Below, one piece after another: positions 36,001 through 44,819 of a DNA stretch of 64,000 nucleotides. The translations under genes were made by a program, and so were the position numbers. The notes beneath the pieces are model-generated. The model was not told the DNA's origin, did no database searches, and worked only from the letters and a program-made list of their open reading frames with translations. The stretch is from NCBI RefSeq assembly GCF_932526225.1, contig NC_064035.1, positions 3,719,501 through 3,783,500 of the forward strand, in the 5' to 3' direction. Source of the DNA: Nematostella vectensis (lineage: Eukaryota > Cnidaria > Anthozoa > Actiniaria > Edwardsiidae). Within the stretch, counting starts at the first letter, position 1; each line of letters starts with the position of its first letter.

Positions 36001-37517
36001 TGCGGGGGCTTATACGCGGTACATACGTGTCTAGGGCTTACCGTAATCTGGACGCTCAGAGGGCATTCCACGTGTTCGTCCCGCGGGCATCCCGCGCGTC
36101 GCGGGACCACAGCAAGAGGCTTACCTACATTCCGACTATGTCTTATCACGCCGTTCATCGCTATAGGTGAGTCTGCGTTTGGTCGTGTTCCTGCGCATAA
36201 TATTGGAGAAGAGTTTTCTTTCATTTGGTACAGAGCGGGAGGGGGGGGCAATGGGCCCTGTTGTAAAATGAATATAGCTCTTTTTTTATAGAAAATTCTA
36301 AAACCTCGACTAGCCACTAACATGCCGGTACATTCTATTTTCTATTAGAATGCTACTTTTCAGTTGAGCCTTATTTTCGGAGCATTTTAAGGCTGAAAAC
36401 GCTCTTATGGGTGTTAAATTTCAGTCAGATTGCAGTATAAAATGTACACACCTTCTTTAGTTTGATACCAATGAACTATTAAAAACGAAATTACACGAGT
36501 AATAAAAAGCAAATCTTATTCCAAGTCGATAGTATGAACACAACTTGATTTTTAAGTTTCATAATCACAGGCTCAGGCTTAACGTTCTGAAAAAAAAAAA
36601 GTTCTTATAAAACAAACTATAAGTGGTTCAGTAAAGAATAAGCGGCTACGAATCTTTGTGTCGCAGGAAGCGAACATCGTTACCCGATCTACGTGAGTTC
36701 CTAGAACAAGAGGAGGCGGAGAAGCAAGCAAAGAGGTAAGAAGGCGATTGAGAAGACCATTCGGTTACATACTAGCAAATAATACTCCTGAGAAGGCTCG
36801 TATTTTACTGAACTTTGCCAATATCTTTGATATGTATATTGTGATATGATTGCCTTTTAGAAACATTGAAGGAAGTCCAAAGGCCTTGAATAGAACAGCC
36901 TCGTTGAATGACCTGGCAAAAGCGTGAGTTGAACAGTTGCCATAAACAAGATTTATGGTTTATTTGAAAGCTTTTTCTTCTTTGAACTTCTTGCATGAGT
37001 TTGTGCGTTTCGGATATCGGCAGATCTAGCTTTTTCCCAAAAAATGGGCATTTGTAAGGCCGGGATCTGGAATGTTTATTTTTTAGAGAGTAGGGGTATA
37101 TTTTGCTACTTTGGTGTTTCAGGGAAATTAATTTCATATGCTAGGAACTATATATTCTAGGGACTCCAAATCCTTTATCTGGGAGTTTTGCTAAATAAAG
37201 TTTGCTCCGATCATGAAGGCATGCAACCAGAAGACGAACTTAGAAAAAGCAATTTATTCGGAATATTATTTATGTGTTTATAAAAAGTGGAATATCTATC
37301 CCTCCTCTCGCCTAGATCTGCTACTTCAATGTGTAACGTTTTTTTTTTTTTCAGCTCTCCTGAGTCCAGCCGTCAGACGCCTCTTTCCATGGACAACCTC
37401 GGTATTAACACGTCTCCTGTGGACAACGATGCTCCCGTTACCAACTGGCCTCCCCAAGAGCCACACTATCAGCCAACTTCAGCAACCACCCGCTCAATGT
37501 TTGTCACAGATCTTTAG
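24041..37517 (+). CDS. EPB41L5/Yurt-type FERM protein with FERM-adjacent and tandem Tudor-like domains
   Basis: Exons: 24041-24169, 26186-26290, 26571-26613, 26879-26957, 27039-27083, 27491-27543, 28239-28359, 28440-28527, 28870-28958, 29154-29214, 29388-29482, 29572-29643, 30289-30357, 30473-30510, 30847-31035, 31114-31272, 33484-34075, 36035-36166, 36667-36735, 36861-36923, 37355-37517. All phases agree, giving 817 residues. Residues about 27-315 are a FERM domain ([54 protein letters not shown]), closest by eye to EPB41L5/EPB41L4B. Residues about 320-362 are a FERM-adjacent region ([16 protein letters not shown]). Residues about 363-478 form two Tudor/agenet-like units ([35 protein letters not shown]), reminiscent of DUF4537. 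A Ser/Thr/Lys-rich linker follows, and the C-terminus ends VTDL, a class I PDZ ligand. FERM proteins of this type bind Crumbs tails at the cell cortex. The 36035 acceptor has a weak pyrimidine tract, so that junction is less sure. Confidence 0.9.
25711..25910. mobile_element. foldback element in FERM gene intron 1
   Basis: Inverted arms of roughly 85 bp (left tgtcatcaaccggcttt..., right its complement ending gccggttaatgaca) surround a short centre. The phrase aaggt flanks both sides and may be the target duplication. No coding capacity. Confidence 0.85.
26740..26815. repeat. fragment of a dispersed repeat also present at 56357-56661
   Basis: The phrases gccatttgccgttt and actgacaacgtt, followed by an aataggtgtat-like end, match the right end of the element at 56357-56661. 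Lies in FERM gene intron 3. Confidence 0.6.
27689..27867. mobile_element. foldback element in FERM gene intron 6
   Basis: Arms of about 80 bp: the left begins cacaggtagcccaggctcac and includes gcgaacaaattttattgaaa; the right is its complement ending gggctacctgtg. Only a few mismatches separate the arms. Confidence 0.88.
27985..28105. repeat. dispersed repeat, second copy at about 48690-48830
   Basis: A G-run followed by tgcacagtcatggatatcat, atggaaa, a gaagat(c/a)ctcaataagaa phrase and a gtgtgc/gtacaccc tail is shared, in the same orientation, with the EAF intron at about 48700-48830. It is an uncharacterised interspersed element. Confidence 0.65.
31283..31418 (+). repeat. AACAT/AGCAT pentanucleotide microsatellite
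   Basis: About 16 copies of ataac/aacat change abruptly to about 11 copies of atagc/agcat. The array begins about 10 bases after the donor of FERM exon 16. Confidence 0.95.
31420..33210 (+). repeat. 81/82-bp minisatellite derived from an exon-intron junction, carrying 17 perfect splice donors
   Basis: Diverged copies of the exon-16 3' edge plus donor (actcaaaccacctttgtactttggtaag as two phrases) occur from about 31440. From about 31720 to 33200 a regular 81- or 82-bp unit repeats 18 times. Each unit contains agcaaaaggtaagtatactc, that is AAAAG/GTAAGTAT, an exact 5' splice-site consensus; one unit (near 32640) has gttaag instead. The phrase atactcaaaccaccaatatac resembles exon 16's atactcaagccacctttgta in the same frame. 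Because 81 is divisible by three, both strands show long artificial open frames. Lies in the intron before 33484. Confidence 0.93.
34152..34870. mobile_element. 719-bp terminal-inverted-repeat element in FERM gene intron
   Basis: The 48-bp left end (tcacgggctataggataatt... to aatgtcttg) and the right end (34824-34870) are near-perfect inverted repeats. The interior repeats a gtcggtagtc phrase several times and encodes nothing recognisable. No clear target duplication. Confidence 0.8.
35212..35359 (+). CDS. candidate alternative terminal exon of the FERM gene
   Basis: After a good acceptor (ttgtattccag/g) the sequence continues in the phase left by the exon ending at 34075. It encodes 48 residues rich in charged amino acids ([14 protein letters not shown]) before a TAG at 35357-35359. 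Using it would give a shorter protein (about 722 residues) without the exons at 36035-37517 and without the PDZ-ligand tail. The acceptor is better than that at 36035, so this could be the main form. Confidence 0.55.
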
Positions 37518-37616
37518 GAACAATTAGTGGAAGTATAGTCTAAAGTTTCTTTTAGAATTACATTTGTTGAGCTGGATTTTTTCTTTCATTTCTTTTTTAA
37601 AGTATGGAAGGAAGAC

Positions 37617-37752
37617 TAAGGCTTAGTTCAAACGTCGTATCATCCATGAGCCGTCTTCAATGCAAATGCATGAAGATGAATCGAGTCGATTGTTTTATCT
37701 TCATTTGCATTGAATATGGCTTTTGGATAATACGGCGTTTGAACTTAGGCTA
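37617..37752. mobile_element. foldback element just downstream of the FERM gene
   Basis: Left arm ggcttagttcaaacgtcgta pairs with right arm tacggcgtttgaacttaggc, and the pairing extends inward (caatgcaaatg...catttgcattg) with mismatches. Lies about 100 bp after the stop codon and may be transcribed in the 3' UTR. Confidence 0.75.
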
Positions 37753-38084
37753 ACATCCAAAAATCAATGCCCATTTATCATTTTCAGATTTTAATGTTTT
37801 GTGGTTTCCGAGAGTAAATACACGTGCTGCTTCATACGGAAGAAAGCAGTGCACCTGAAGTTGAACAAACTTGAATTTTATTTTTAACTTAGTTATTCTT
37901 ATGTCCACTGTATTCAGACCAGAGTTTCAAGTGTTTTCAGCGACTTCAGAATGTTTTCGTATCATCCGTTTTCCTCTATTTTACACAATACTTATTCACG
38001 CACCAAAATGCCAAGTTTTTTTTAAATTGTACCAAAAGAGTTTTGAAAAATTTTCATTTTTATGAACTAAATATATTGTTATTA

Positions 38085-38810
38085 GGAGAGGGGGAAACTA
38101 TAAATAAAACCATTTTAGCAGTTTGCTGTGGTTCTATCTACTCTCGAGTGAAAAATGACATCATCTGTGTTCATCGCGGCTAATAATTCGTAAATGTTTT
38201 CATATCTTTTCAATTGCAACGCTCACAGTTTGTGTGTTGCAGGCGTCAATTGCTCCCTAGGTACATCTGTGAACTGTGTTAATCGGTGGATCATGTGGTC
38301 CCTAGGTACATCTTCTGTGAATGGTGTGTTAATCAGTGGAATATGTGGTCCCTAGGTACATCTGCGAATGGTGTGTTAATCAGTGGAGTATGTGGGGTCC
38401 CTAGGTACATCTTCTGTGAATGGTGTGTTAATCAGTGGATCATTTGGTACATAGGTACATCTTCTGTGAATGGTGTGTTAATCAGTGAAATATGTGGTCC
38501 CTAGGTACATTAGGAGAGGGGAAAACTATGAATAAAACCATTTTAGCAGTTTGCTGTGGTTCTATCTACTCTCGAATGAAAAAGGACATCATCTGTGTTC
38601 ATCGCGGCTAACAAGTCGTAAATGTTTTCATATCTTTTCAATTGCATCGCTCACAGCTCGTGTGGTGCAGGCGTCAGTTAGTCCCTAGGTACATCTTGTG
38701 AATTGTGTGTTAATGAGTGGATCATGTGGTCCCTAGGTACATCTTCTGTGAATGGTGTGTTAATCAGTGGATTAAGAGGCCCCTAGGTACAGTTTGTGTG
38801 GTTCAGTCCA
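38085..38810. repeat. nested duplication with about 50-60-bp minisatellite (tccctaggtacatc units)
   Basis: A block beginning taggagagggggaaactat and containing agcagtttgctgtggttcta occurs twice (about 38082 and 38507). Each copy is followed by repeats of ccctaggtacatcttctgtg and aatggtgtgttaatcagtgg: five or six after the first block and three after the second. Confidence 0.9.
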
Positions 38811-39207
38811 TAGTGTATATATTCTGTAAAAGGTATGTTCATCAGGGGCTCGTGGTCATGAGCTGCAGCTTGTGTGATGCAGTGTTTTAGTGAATAATTC
38901 CAGCTTTTCCTCAGGATATAATTGTGCCAAGATTTTGTCTCAGCCTCAATTCTCCCTACGACTGTCTGATCTATTGCTATTTTCCCCTTGGTGAGACAAT
39001 GCACTTTCCTCGCGCGTGCCCTGACCTGCATCTTTCCCGTCCTCCATGTGCACAGACCATTCGCGAAAGACACTAGAACTCGCCTAAATCTCTTACCAAA
39101 CGCAAAATACATCATAGGATTGTAAATCACTGACGCCTTGGCCATCAAAGATGGAACGATGTGAATCATGGGACGGCACGTTACCATGGAGATGGCTGAC
39201 AAGATAG

Positions 39208-39561
39208 TGTAACCGACGGCAAGGGCTTGCACGCAGGACACGAACTAATATTGCTCAATGTAATTGAAAACACATTTATTATAGCAAAAGCCAAATTAAA
39301 ATGAACGAATTTACAATTTTACAAACATGTAGCCAAATGGATAATTGTTGTAGGATGGTCTAAAATATAGTACAGGATAGTACTAGGAACTGTATCTTAA
39401 CGGTAATATAAACGGGTACTACAAACGGTAGTTCAAACGGGAACGAAAATAAGGCATTACAATCTGTGAAACAAACTGTAAACTACAAAATACAGTAAAA
39501 TAAAGTCCATGATTTGATGATTATTAATGTTCATATACTAACTAGTAGTGACCCTGTCACA
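39208..39561 (-). repeat. 3' LTR of the Ty3/gypsy element
   Basis: 354 bp bounded by tgtaaccgacgg and accctgtcaca (TG..CA). It matches 44471-44819 except for a few substitutions, a missing second copy of a gtagttcaaacg block, a missing short block near aaactttaaagc, and an extra AT-rich stretch before the end. Confidence 0.93.
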
Positions 39562-39580
39562 TTCGCCCCCTCTTTTGCTT
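39562..39580 (-). other. polypurine tract
   Basis: Reading the minus strand, a purine run (aaaagagggggcgaa) abuts the inner edge of the 3' LTR, the expected place for plus-strand primer formation. Confidence 0.8.
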
Positions 39581-39639
39581 GCCTCGCCCTCGGGCAAGCC
39601 AGGCAATGTCCATATTACAGGTGTAGCGGTCACAGGTCA

Positions 39640-41073
39640 TCAAACAGCAGGAATGGGTAGATTGAAGCGGTTGCTGTGCTTACCAGCGGTAGACCTTGTA
39701 GAGCGACGTGGGGGTGGTGGTGCTGTTGCTTCCTCCTCAGAACTGGAATCACTGGACTCGTGAGACTCGTAATTTGGAATCTCACGAGGCAGCTCTATAG
39801 TGAGCTCAGGAGATCCATCCTCTTCCTCGTCAGATGACTCGCCTTCTTCGGCCATGGCTCTTTGCTGGCGTTGTTGGTGTTGCGTCTCGAGGATTGTCTT
39901 GGGGCAGACCTGCAGCTCTCCTCTGTTTACTGTCTTTTCTTCCCCGCTCCCATCTGCTGGCTGGATGATGTAGGTGTTGTCCTTTCGGTCCAGTACTTTG
40001 AACACGGTTTTCTCCCACTTGTCCTGGATCTTGTTTCTTCCTCTGACCCCTCTGTTTCTTTTGAAGACGCGCTCACCCAATGGTATGGGTTCCGCGTAGG
40101 ATCTCCCTCGTTGATGTCGACTGCTTCTTATCCTGGCAGCTTCTCTAAGGCGTTCACCAGCAGCAGTATGTGCATCACGGAGCCGCTTTTGGTGCTCTGT
40201 GATCCACAGCTGGTTATCCTTGTGGGCTGCGCTGTCGGGAAGCAGGATGTCAACGGGGAGCCTTGCATCTCGTCCGAACATGAGGTAGAAGGGGGAGTAG
40301 CCCGTTGTACCGTGCGGTGTCGCATTGTAGCCATAGCAGAGCTCTTTGAGGTGCTCTGGCCACCTGCGCTTCTTGTCTGTGGGGAGTGTACGCAGCAGGT
40401 CATGGAGAGTCCTGTTAAATCTCTCGCATTGACCGTTCCCTTGGGGGTGGTATGGGGTGGTCCTTGACTTCTTCACCCCATACAGCTGGCACAGCTCCTG
40501 TACGACCTCCGCCTCAAAGCTCCGTCCCTGATCTGAATGGATGCGGTGGGGGACACCATATACCAGGAACCACTCCTTTACCAGTGCCTTCACACCAGTT
40601 GACGCCTTTTGATCCCGTGTTGGTATGGCTAATGTGAATTTGGTAAATACGTCAGTCACCACCAGCACGTTCTCACGGCCATCAGACGAAGGTTCCAGCA
40701 CTGTGAAGTCCATTGCCAGTACCTCAAGAGGCCGTGTAACGATGATACTTCCAAGGGGGGTTTTTACCGGTACATGGGGTCCCCTTGCGATGACACAGCG
40801 CTCACATTCGGATATCCACCGCTTGACGTCCATTCCCAGTCCAGGCCACCAGCACCTCTTCCGTAGCAGTAGTTCGGTCCTCTCTGTTCCTTGGTGGCCA
40901 CACTGGTTGTACACACCCTTCAGGACTTGACTCCTCAAGGACTTTGGTACTATGAGCAGATCCAACTCGTCTCCCTGGGAGTCTCCAGTACGGCGGTAGA
41001 GGACACCATCTTTCTCTGACATTCTGCTCCATTGCTGCATCAGGCGCTGGACATGCTTTGTTTCCTTGGACAT
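39640..41073 (-). CDS. Ty3/gypsy integrase and C-terminal tail
   Basis: The 477-residue frame has an H..H..C..C zinc finger (GHQGTERTELL ... CERCVIARG). The catalytic core has D in AMDFTVLEP, D in HSDQGRSFE and E in GNGQCERFNRTL, followed by the gypsy-type GYSPFYLMFGRDARLP. The tail is acidic and proline-rich. The first ATG is not a real start: the frame is the continuation of pol after a frameshift near 41065. Confidence 0.9.
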   Translation of the reverse strand: MSKETKHVQRLMQQWSRMSEKDGVLYRRTGDSQGDELDLLIVPKSLRSQVLKGVYNQCGHQGTERTELLLRKRCWWPGLGMDVKRWISECERCVIARGPHVPVKTPLGSIIVTRPLEVLAMDFTVLEPSSDGRENVLVVTDVFTKFTLAIPTRDQKASTGVKALVKEWFLVYGVPHRIHSDQGRSFEAEVVQELCQLYGVKKSRTTPYHPQGNGQCERFNRTLHDLLRTLPTDKKRRWPEHLKELCYGYNATPHGTTGYSPFYLMFGRDARLPVDILLPDSAAHKDNQLWITEHQKRLRDAHTAAGERLREAARIRSSRHQRGRSYAEPIPLGERVFKRNRGVRGRNKIQDKWEKTVFKVLDRKDNTYIIQPADGSGEEKTVNRGELQVCPKTILETQHQQRQQRAMAEEGESSDEEEDGSPELTIELPREIPNYESHESSDSSSEEEATAPPPPRRSTRSTAGKHSNRFNLPIPAV

Positions 41074-41457
41074 CTCTTGCTTGTTTGGCTTCCGTCCACA
41101 GGCTCTGAAGTGTAGCAGCCTTGAGAACTGGGTCGTCCCTCTGTCTCTGTGCCACCTCCTCCTGGGTCACGCTGGGTAGGGTTGTAGCCTGTGCTTCCCC
41201 TAGTAGGTGGGGCTGCAGCTCCGTCATGACTGCTGCCGCCGTGACCAGTTGTTCCCTCACTTCCTCGGGTAGATGGGTGGTACTTGGTCCGTAGGTGACC
41301 TCGGCGCTGATTGCTGCCACTGTCTCTTCATACCTGTGAATGCGACTCAAAGCATCTGCATTTACATTATGCCGTCCCGGTTTGTACTTAATACTGAAAT
41401 CGAAGTTTGCTAACTCGCCGCCCACCTCTGCTCAATAGCTCTCAGCTTACACTTGGT
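41074..41457 (-). CDS. Ty3/gypsy RNase H end and linker, frameshifted
   Basis: In a second frame (41425 down to about 41065) the sequence encodes ELANFDFSIKYKPGRHNVNA, the conserved end of the gypsy RNase H / connection, then a charged linker. It is separated from the upstream RT frame by a TAG in place of an expected Gln codon near 41457 and by a one-base shift near 41430. Confidence 0.85.
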
Positions 41458-42624
41458 CTAAATGTAGGTTAGCGGGTTGTTGTCTGTATAGACAACAAAC
41501 TTTGATCCCAGTAAGTACTCTCTGAATTTCTCACTAATAGCCCACTTGAGGGCTAACAGTTCCAATTTGCGCGAGGAGTAATTTTCCATGTTTCTCTCTG
41601 CTCCCCTCAGTCCCCGACTTGCATAAGCGATAACACGTGTCCCACCGTCTGGCTGTTTCTGAGATAGCACTGCGCCCAGGCCCCCGTTGGATGCATCAGT
41701 CTCCACGATGAATGGCTGGTTGTAGTCAGGATACGCCAGTACTGGAGCCGTAGTCAGCAGGGTCCTCAGTTGGTCAAACGCTGCCTGACACTCGGGGGTC
41801 CACAGCTCTCCGATGACCTTCCGGGTTGACTTCTGGCCGCGTCCACTTCCCAGCTGGGTGACGACACGGTGCAGTGGGCCAGCAACCTGTGCGAACTTAG
41901 GGACAAACCTACGATAATATGATGCAAACCCGAGAAATGACCTCAAGTCACGCACAGTGCTGGGCACCGGCCATGCACTTACAGCCTTGGTCTTCTCTGG
42001 GTCAGTGGCGACACCATCTGCTGATACTATGTGGCCCAAGTAGGGTACCTGACCTCTGAAAAACTGACATTTGGATGGTTCGATCTTCAATCCATGTTCG
42101 CGGGGCTTCCGGAACACTACCTCGAGTCGCCGCAGGTGCTCATCAATGGATTCTGCAAATACAATGATATCATCGAGGTACACCATCATTGACTGGAGAA
42201 GCTCCTTCCTGAACACGCCCTGCATCAGTCTTTGGAACGTTGCGGGCGCGTTCTGGAGGCCGAAAGGCATCCGGTTGTACTCGAAGAGTCCCATGGTCGT
42301 GGTGAAGGCGGTCTTGTGTCTGTCACGGGGGTCCACCTCCACTTGATTGTACGCGGAGGCAAGGTCAATCGTTGAGAAAAACCTTGCCCCACGAAGCGCA
42401 TCCAGGGATTCCTCGATTCTCGGTAGGGGGTACGCGTCGCGCTTCGTCTTGCTGTTGAGCCTCCTGTAGTCTACGCACAGGCGGATGGCGCCAGACTTCT
42501 TCCTTACGAGCACGATGGGGGACGCATAATCGCTTTTACTCGGCTTGATCACTTGACGCCTCAGGAGGTCCTGCAGGTGCTGTTTCACTTCTTTGGTTTG
42601 GGGGTATCCGCCGGTGCCGCTCAA
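41458..42624 (-). CDS. Ty3/gypsy reverse transcriptase and RNase H
   Basis: The 388-residue frame has RT motifs LCVDYRRLN, FSTIDLASAYNQVEVDP, FGLQNAPATFQRLM and the catalytic YLDD, followed by thumb motif LGFASYYRRFVPKFA. It ends in RNase H motifs TDASNGGLGAVL and YTDNNPLTYI, then a stop. The 5' end overlaps the gag-protease frame by 89 bases in another frame, either a programmed or a mutational shift. Confidence 0.95.
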   Translation of the reverse strand: MSGTGGYPQTKEVKQHLQDLLRRQVIKPSKSDYASPIVLVRKKSGAIRLCVDYRRLNSKTKRDAYPLPRIEESLDALRGARFFSTIDLASAYNQVEVDPRDRHKTAFTTTMGLFEYNRMPFGLQNAPATFQRLMQGVFRKELLQSMMVYLDDIIVFAESIDEHLRRLEVVFRKPREHGLKIEPSKCQFFRGQVPYLGHIVSADGVATDPEKTKAVSAWPVPSTVRDLRSFLGFASYYRRFVPKFAQVAGPLHRVVTQLGSGRGQKSTRKVIGELWTPECQAAFDQLRTLLTTAPVLAYPDYNQPFIVETDASNGGLGAVLSQKQPDGGTRVIAYASRGLRGAERNMENYSSRKLELLALKWAISEKFREYLLGSKFVVYTDNNPLTYI

Positions 42625-44371
42625 TCACGGGTACATCGTCCTCGGTGTGGATACTGTGGTAGGTGTTGGAAGTACACCCCATGTCATCACTGTCTTTGGC
42701 GAACACATCTCGGTAATTTCTGAAGATTTGGAGAGCCGTCTCCCGCTGCTGCTCTGTTCCAGGAAAGCATTCAACAGTGATCCCGGTTGGGAGCTCTTGC
42801 GACCCCTGCCAACGCGCCATGTCATCGGCTTCCCGTTTGGGTGGCTTCCGAGGATCTGCACTGAGGCCACAAGAGACCGTCACTGAGTTACTTTCCTGAA
42901 AGAACAACAAAGGCTCCCCCTGTTGCAACACATCACATTCCCGCACAATTCCAAGACGTGTTCTGGGTTTGAGCCAGATATCTTTTGCGGTCTGGTTAGC
43001 TACCTTGACCACAAAGCACGCCCTGGACGTATTTACAAGAGTGCTCGCCACAGACAAGTTTCCACAAATTGGAACCGATAAAGGCTCCACAACAGCACTA
43101 CAGCCCCACTGAGGGCCAGTCACTAGTACATCAGCTTCACTAAAGGGGGGGACCCACACGTTACAGGACCCCGCCACTTTAGCAAAACCAGTCCTTTTCT
43201 TATCTTCTGTCATTAATTTCTTAAACTCTGGTACCTGAGACAGTAGGTTTGCCCCGAAAATCCCAGGTACCTGTCTCTTCATTCCACTAGTGGCTGGGGT
43301 ATCCCTTTTTATAAAGATGCCACAGTTGGGAATAGATACCCCGCCCATCTCTACCGTGGTGCATACATAGCCTACGTAGGGAATGTCCAGTCCATTTGCT
43401 CCCTTCAGCTCCACCGTGCGGTTCTCCTGGACATCCCCTAGCGCAGACTGTAGCTGGTCCCGGAAAAAGGTCTCGGTGACGAGGGTGACCATGGAGCCAG
43501 TGTCCACTAGACCACGCACTGTACCCCACCAATCCTTGCCACTGCTGTGGGAGTTGTCCCGATGCTGCTGCCTCTGCAGTCCCTCAGTTAGCACCTTCTG
43601 ACTGGCCAACAGTTCCTGGATGAGCTTGGACTGGGGCGCGGTGACCTGCTGACACTCAGACTCCGACTCCACCTCGCGGCTGTAAGCTGTGCGTGGTGGG
43701 GGTCTGTCCTCCTCGGCTGAGCGTAATGCCTCCTCCCTCACCGCCTGGAACCGACGATCTGGGGATTCCCGGATCATTCTCTTTAGATCCCGCCGGAGTT
43801 GCTGGTCCCGTAGATTTTCCACGAACGTGTCCCTCAGGGTCCGGTCCCTGTCTGGGTTGGCGATGGTCCCGGGATGGCACTTCTGGATCTTGTCCATCAG
43901 GGAGTGGGAGAAGTCTTGGATGGACTCCCTCTCTCTCTGTCGCCGGCCATAGAACCGCTGGAGGAGCTGTGTTGCAGTGAGTTTCTCTCCAAAGGTCTCC
44001 CTAAGGACGGCGAAGAGCTGCTCTGGCGTCTCCCACTCGTCCCTTGACCTGAGGCGCACCTCGTCTCTGGCCGCTCCGTCCAGGCTGCCGAACAAGAAGT
44101 CTGCTGCGTCCCGACCTTCCAACTTCATGGCGTCAACCGCCCTCTGTGCATCCTCTGCCCAGTCCTCCAACACCTTGTCATCCTTCGTTCCGTCATATTT
44201 TCGGACTTTCCTCTCACGGGGGAAGTCGACCTTCAGGACATGGACAGGACCTCCCAGGGTTGAGGCGGATGAGGAAGTGGACGCTGATGAGTCCGGGGTT
44301 GGGGCATTCTGTGCGGTCAGCTCATGAATGCGAGCCTGCAGCGCAGCGACGGTCGCAGCCAATTTTTCCAC
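42536..44371 (-). CDS. Ty3/gypsy Gag and aspartic protease
   Basis: The 611-residue frame starts at the ATG at 44371, about 80 bases inside the primer-binding site. Residues about 55-230 look like a gypsy capsid (DWAEDAQRAVDAMK, LLQRFYGRRQRERESIQDF, TFVENLRDQQLRRDLK). The protease active-site motif LVDTGSMVTL has its Asp at residue 290. No CCHC zinc knuckle is seen between capsid and protease, which is unusual and could reflect a small deletion. Confidence 0.9.
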   Translation of the reverse strand: MEKLAATVAALQARIHELTAQNAPTPDSSASTSSSASTLGGPVHVLKVDFPRERKVRKYDGTKDDKVLEDWAEDAQRAVDAMKLEGRDAADFLFGSLDGAARDEVRLRSRDEWETPEQLFAVLRETFGEKLTATQLLQRFYGRRQRERESIQDFSHSLMDKIQKCHPGTIANPDRDRTLRDTFVENLRDQQLRRDLKRMIRESPDRRFQAVREEALRSAEEDRPPPRTAYSREVESESECQQVTAPQSKLIQELLASQKVLTEGLQRQQHRDNSHSSGKDWWGTVRGLVDTGSMVTLVTETFFRDQLQSALGDVQENRTVELKGANGLDIPYVGYVCTTVEMGGVSIPNCGIFIKRDTPATSGMKRQVPGIFGANLLSQVPEFKKLMTEDKKRTGFAKVAGSCNVWVPPFSEADVLVTGPQWGCSAVVEPLSVPICGNLSVASTLVNTSRACFVVKVANQTAKDIWLKPRTRLGIVRECDVLQQGEPLLFFQESNSVTVSCGLSADPRKPPKREADDMARWQGSQELPTGITVECFPGTEQQRETALQIFRNYRDVFAKDSDDMGCTSNTYHSIHTEDDVPVIERHRRIPPNQRSETAPAGPPEASSDQAE

Positions 44372-44450
44372 ATTAGCTATTATAATCGTTCCCGTTTAGA
44401 TTAAAAGATTTAAAAAAATTGTACTGTAAATGCTATTTCAATCTGAGCAA

Positions 44451-44467
44451 TCCCACTTCTGACACCA
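44451..44467 (-). other. primer-binding site, matches tRNA-Leu 3' end
   Basis: On the minus strand TGGTGTCAGAAGTGGGA begins three bases inside the 5' LTR. It is complementary to TCCCACTTCTGACA-CCA, the 3' end of animal tRNA-Leu(CAA) as I know it. The identity of the tRNA is from memory; the position is as expected. Confidence 0.75.
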
Positions 44468-44470
44468 AAA

Positions 44471-44819
44471 TGTAACCGACGGCAAGGGCTTGCACGCAGG
44501 ACACGAACTAATATTGCTCAATGTAATTGAAAACACATTTATTATAGCAAAAGCCAAATTAAAATGAACGAATTTACAATTTTACAAACATGTAGCCAAA
44601 TGAATAATTGTTGTAGGATGGTCTAAAATATAGTACAGGATAGTACTAGGAACTGTATCTTAACGATAATATAAACGGGTACTACAAACGGTAGTTCAAA
44701 CGGTAGTTCAAACGGGAACGAAAATAAGGCATTACAATCTGTGAAACAAACTAAACTTTAAAGCTAAACTACAAAATACAGTAATATAAAGTCCATGAAT
44801 TGATAGTGACCCTGTCACA
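44471..44819 (-). repeat. 5' LTR of the Ty3/gypsy element
   Basis: 349 bp with the same tgtaaccgacgg and accctgtcaca ends as the left LTR. In the element's orientation this is the upstream LTR and promoter. Confidence 0.93.

Larger units (their letters stand above)
39208..44819 (-). mobile_element. Ty3/gypsy LTR retrotransposon, full-length but with broken pol
   Basis: It has two near-identical LTRs, a primer-binding site, a gag-protease frame, RT/RNase H, integrase and a polypurine tract in the canonical order protease-RT-RNase H-integrase, total 5612 bp. A 4-bp target duplication (atag at 39204-39207 and 44820-44823) flanks it. It is inserted in the opsin exon, transcribed in the same direction. 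The pol frame is broken in about four places (near 42600, 41457, 41430 and 41065), so this copy is probably not autonomous unless some breaks are assembly errors. Confidence 0.95.

Noticed and set aside
35991-36166. Independent first exon starting at ATG 35991
   Set aside because: Not excluded, but the in-phase acceptor at 36034 explains the same frame as a continuation of the FERM gene; kept as an alternative only.
39862-40467. Plus-strand frames of up to 201 residues within the Ty3 element
   Set aside because: Shadows of the integrase coding strand.
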